Positions 59,396-64,000 of a stretch of DNA of 64,000 nt are shown here, in pieces. Positions within the stretch are counted from its first letter, which is position 1; the number at the start of each line of letters is the position of its first letter. The notes beneath the pieces are model-generated. The model saw only the letters and a list, made by a program, of their open reading frames with translations. It did no database searches and was not told the origin of the DNA. Source of the DNA: Rhytidiadelphus loreus (Eukaryota; Streptophyta; Bryopsida; Hypnales; Hylocomiaceae); NCBI GenBank assembly GCA_947034895.1, contig OX344765.1:6143001-6207000 (forward strand), read 5' to 3'. The translations under genes were made by a program, and so were the position numbers.

Positions 59396-62300
59396 TGGAG
59401 CTGTGGCAATGTAACTGGAGGAGAGGAGAGTGCATTAAGTAGTTGGAGAGATTTTTTCAATCATAATTTCTTGACCAAGGGATGTGCCATGATTTGACAA
59501 CATTGTTGTATTTGTATTATACAATAAATATCACTTTTCTCCTTACTTGTGGTATTGAGATGAATTCTTGAAATTTCAAGCTATTTTCAAGGTGTTTTGG
59601 ATCTTGGTTTTTTGAGGTATTGATACGCAATAACAAATTGAAACGCAATGAAGGAGTTATTTTTAGGCAATATTTTATATAGTGAATATAATGAAAAATG
59701 AATATAATGCAATATTGATTAGTTGTAGAGTAGTTGAAATTTTGCTTTGACCAGCTCTTTGGACACTTAATATTTTAGAAAGTTGATATCCTATAACCAT
59801 TCTCAAGATATCCTAAGTTCCACTTTCAAAGTATCCAAATTCTACATGGAAATTGGTCTTGTTTACTTTAAGAAATTATGATATAAATAGAAAATATGTC
59901 ACAAATCTAAAGCTAGAATACATGGAGGGGGAAGGCACAATAAGGCTCAAATCCAAATGCAAGATGTACATCCCAATAGTTGTTTGTATTTACAAATCAA
60001 GTATAGAAAGCAATGCTACTCCAAGTCTAATCTACTATTATGTAGCTCATTGAAAAAAAAAGCATGAAAAAAAAACCATGAAGGGTTTAGGCTAGGAACC
60101 TATGAGAATTTCAAGCGTCATCATTGTCCAATCTTACTAGTACTATTTCATTGTTTTCAATAGTTTTCTCTCATGATGTTCGTCACATAGCTTGCCACAT
60201 GTTGCTTCTAAAAGCGTGTCAAAAGTTTCCAATCGCCTCTTTTTCATCCCAAAGCCTAGGCCCAACCTTACTAACATTGGGTGGCACAATTATGACTCTA
60301 CACACCCATGAACACATGCCTCCACCTCAATGGCCAAAGTTTTCCCATTAGATAGCTTTCTCCTATAGCCCCCAAACCACCTATGCTTTAGAATTTTTTG
60401 TAAATTCAATAGTGAATCTTCTTCTAAATCTAAATACACCATTTGATAGCTAACTTGATTTTTTAGAGAATGAGCCCAAGTTCAAGTGACTCTTCACATT
60501 CTTAAGTCCCAAAATGACCATTCTAAAAATCAATCAACCCATTTTGGGTTCCTCAAAATTTTAAGGATTAAGTTCTTGGTCTACTCTCTAAAGTCTCCAA
60601 AATCAAAGCCTTGTTCAATTGTACAAGTGAACCTCTAAAGGACCAAGGAGCCTACTTTGGGCTTTTTGAGAACTCAAGCAGGCTCTATTGACTTCATAAT
60701 TTGGAACTTATGCATAGTTTGTTTAAGATCAATGCTACTCATCATAATCTACTTGTAAAGCTTTGTTTTATATCAATCCGGTAAATATTGCGAAGGTTAG
60801 GAATTTATTTTTGATTTCAATGTGAAATTGAGCAACAAAAAACATATTTTAAGAAAACATTAATTATTTTGTGTGGATTGCATATATTAATACCTACTCA
60901 AAAACATTTAACCATTCAATTCTGGATAATGAGGTAAAAGTTATGAGGAGTTATATTTTGCAAGCAATCCCACAAGCAATGTAGGTATAAAGTTGTCTTT
61001 AGCTCTTAGTTTTGAAAATTTTCAAATAATAATAAAAATAAAAGATATCATTTGTTTATTAGAACATTCTCACTATTGGAATTAACAATTCTCAAATTCC
61101 AAAAATTATTAGCATATTAGTTTATCTTTCATTTATTAACACCTTCCCCTTTATAGTTCTTTTAAAAATGAATATGAAAATTTTTTGGTTAAAATTTTTT
61201 ACACATGTTTTCAATACATTTTTCAAAAGATTGACTAAATGTGCAAGTTGAAACATGTTGAAAGAGAACACTTCACCTTTTGGATGGGCTAGAAAAGTCT
61301 ACATTCTGAAGTTTAGGCACATTGAAATTGAAATTGGTGTGGATATTCATTCTAAAATTTTGGAACAATGCACTTAAACAAGCTAACCAAAGGATCATAC
61401 AATTGGATTTGTTAACCCCTAACTCCCGAACCGACTATATATAATTGGTCCAAAATATCAAGCTTGCTTTGGTGTGGACAATACATTCCTTTGATTGTTT
61501 TAAAAAAAAATTAAACAATATTGAAGGTTAACTATTGGAAGCTTTTATTTTTTACGGAAAAAGGTAAAAGTCTGATTTTTGAGCGGTCCTTAAAGGCATA
61601 TATGTACCATTAGTAAAGCTTGTGAATTTTACTTGATTTCCCAGCTTTGAACAAAGCATGCCAATTTCACATGATTTGAGATCTAAAAAATTGTACTTAT
61701 CCATTTGCTTTGAAAATGGTCCCACTGGAAAGAATAAAGTGTTTTCATGATTTTCACCATTGAAAATTTAAATATGCAAGTGTTGATTTAGAGTTATTTG
61801 TGATTTCACTTATAAAAAAATTGCGTTTCAACAATTTCAAGGTGGATTTTGTAATGAGTTTGATAGCTCTTCATTTGAATGCACCTTGAAATTTGATAGC
61901 ACACTAAAAATAGGATACATATATTTCTCTTGTTATAATCTTACAACTCCTATGCAATTCACACTCAAAATTGGTATGGACACTAATAAACAAGCTCTTT
62001 AAACATCTATATAGTTAGATTTTTTAAAATAATTTACTTCATTGGCATAATTATAAGCCAATGCGGATGTTTTTCATAGAAAACACACACTTGGAAAGGC
62101 TTAAGCACTTGAGGATTAAAAATAAATGTTGATGAAGATTTTGACCTTGCTTTGGAGATAATTATTTTAAAGTAATTTTGGGCCTCTAAAACATGAAAGA
62201 ATTTTAGGAGTTACTTCTACTCTAATTTTGTCATTCAATTTATTTGGATTGCATTTCATCTTCTATCAGGAGTAGGAGTTGTCTACAATTTTGAGTAGCT

Positions 62301-64000
62301 TGGATGCATTTGTTGGCTCTGGATTGAAGGGGAGACTTTTCTTGTTATGAATTATTTAGTTCTCTAAGTGCGATTAGTAGTTTCTAATAATTATCTTGTG
62401 GTTATTTGTGAGATTCCTTTGGACTGCTAGTTTTTCTTTTTGGAATGGGTAGGTTTATGAAGGGCCTTATGGACAGTTGTAGAGAAAAGTATTTCCATTT
62501 TTATGGCTTTATTGTTTAATTTTTTATTTCCTTATAAGATTGATAAGAAAGGGCTATAGTTACAAAGTCTTAGCAATACAAGGGGTATCTTCTTCACAAC
62601 AAAGAAATTGCACCAAAATGGTTGTTTAGTGTGGTCTAAATTATTTATCACTGATTATCACAAATGTGCTATTCAACATACTATTCAAGATGTATTATTC
62701 AAGACCAATTGTAGTACTAGTGGCATTGTAGTATTTATGGTAACAATGGTGACATTACTAAATTAGACATTCTAATTCTCATGCCACCTAATCATCCACC
62801 CATATAAAATAGCCACTTCAGTGTAGTTTGAGTCAGCTTATTTCTCTAAAACTTATTTGTGTAGCCGGTTGTTTGGTAAACAATTCAATTATTGAAGTTA
62901 ATACTATTTAATTTCAATCAACTTAAAATTTTAATTAAATTAAAAATATTTCCAATTAAAAAGTTTAATATGATTAATATATTAAGTTAGGAAACTAATT
63001 TTGAAATTGAAAGTCAACCTCTAATTTTCCAAATTTATGAATTTATGAATTGTAAAACTATAAAATAAACAAACTACACTTTTCAATTTCAGAAATCTTC
63101 AAATTTACAAATTCATAAATTCATAAATTTCAAGACAACTCAAACCCAACCACTTCTTACTCTTTGTCTCATGGTTGCTAACTTTTGTTGTATGTTGTAG
63201 TTTCGCAAATCAAAATTTCCTAGTTTTTGAGGTGAGAATGAATTCTATTTGATGAATTCTGTTAAGTTGTATATTTGTCTGAAGATGTAAGCAAAATTTT
63301 CTGAATGCAAAATTTTCCAAAATGATTTAGGCATTAACACCTTAAATTGATGAAATGTGCAAACTGTGAACAATGGATGAACAAAAACATGTCAGCAACA
63401 CCCAAAGTCTTGTTCTTGTCATCGATCTAAATGTCTGTAGATTCTTGTGTTAATCATTTTAATTTTGAAGTTTTGAACATATTAGATTCTCAAAAAAATC
63501 TTTACAAATATTCTAGAGTTCAAAGATGTTAGGTATGTATGTATGATTTTTCTTTGACATTTTCAATCTTCTCTAAATTTTGTGCATAAATTTTTCTTGG
63601 AGGCCTAAAATTGCCAAACAGATTTTTGGAGATGAAGATTAGATTGATTTTCCAATTTTTTTTCAATTTCAAATCTTTTTGAAAAAATCAATTCTACTAT
63701 GCCAAAATCACGTTTGAAATTCTACTTTGTATACAATTCCTACATTTTGACAATGAGCAATCAAGCTCTCATCTTCAAATTATTCCATACTCTTTAAGGT
63801 TTCACGATGGACAATGAATTCAATTACAAAAGTGATACCTCCAACCTTCATTCCCATGGATGTCAATGAAGCAATTGCTTCATTTTGCCATCAATTTTTT
63901 CTTGAGTGGTAGCAAATGGCAAATTGGTAAGTGACTCAATGGATTTTGGGGGCGTTTGAATTTCTCAAGTTTAGATGTGGTAGTTAAGAATTACCACCCT
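59396..64000. other. AT-rich gene-free end of the window
   Basis: These 4.6 kb are strongly AT-rich, with short local repeats such as 'aaattcataaattcataaat' near 63108. I see no gene, tandem array or element ends. Confidence 0.5.

Noticed and set aside
59232..59460. Serine-rich reverse frames at 59.3 kb
   Set aside because: Two overlapping frames are explained by a 62-bp tandem duplication.

Overview
The window looks like nuclear DNA of a land plant, most likely a non-seed plant such as a bryophyte. This rests on protein resemblance judged by eye: a plant ELMO-domain protein, a kinase with an N-terminal helical domain of the kind common in bryophyte kinases, an L-gulonolactone-oxidase-like reading frame and plant CACTA (En/Spm) transposase domains. 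The species is not determined. Most of the window is AT-rich, gene-poor and repeat-dense. I see no rRNA, tRNA or CRISPR.

Only two intact host genes are convincing, both single-exon on the + strand: an ELMO/CED-12-domain protein (1988-2935) and a serine/threonine kinase with a helical N-terminus (4623-6125). A third host-type gene, L-gulonolactone oxidase on the - strand (37693-39842), is a pseudogene with several stops and frameshifts.

The rest is mobile and repetitive DNA. A ~6.4 kb Mutator-like element (9695-16067) has a 10-bp target duplication and inverted ends that both carry a GC-rich minisatellite, which also recurs inside it. A ~19.7 kb CACTA-type element (about 17139-36800) has two divergent genes: a TNPA-like accessory gene on the - strand (18677-23243) and a tnp2 transposase on the + strand (27396-35831). 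The transposase gene has a frameshift, a stop and a 4,041-bp insertion (30090-34130) flanked by a perfect 5-bp duplication. Small inverted-repeat elements follow at 37073-37312, 40139-41625, 42250-43179, 43242-43659 and 44356-44905, with a near-perfect 96-bp palindrome at 41396-41491.

From 46.2 to 50.4 kb a repeat family of roughly 100 bp core lies in both orientations. From 51.2 to 57.6 kb a TATA box precedes a degenerate tandem array (unit roughly 230-290 bp), part of which has been duplicated again as a block of ~2.3 kb. The last 4.5 kb is AT-rich with no gene I can support. All boundaries were read by eye without alignment or database search.
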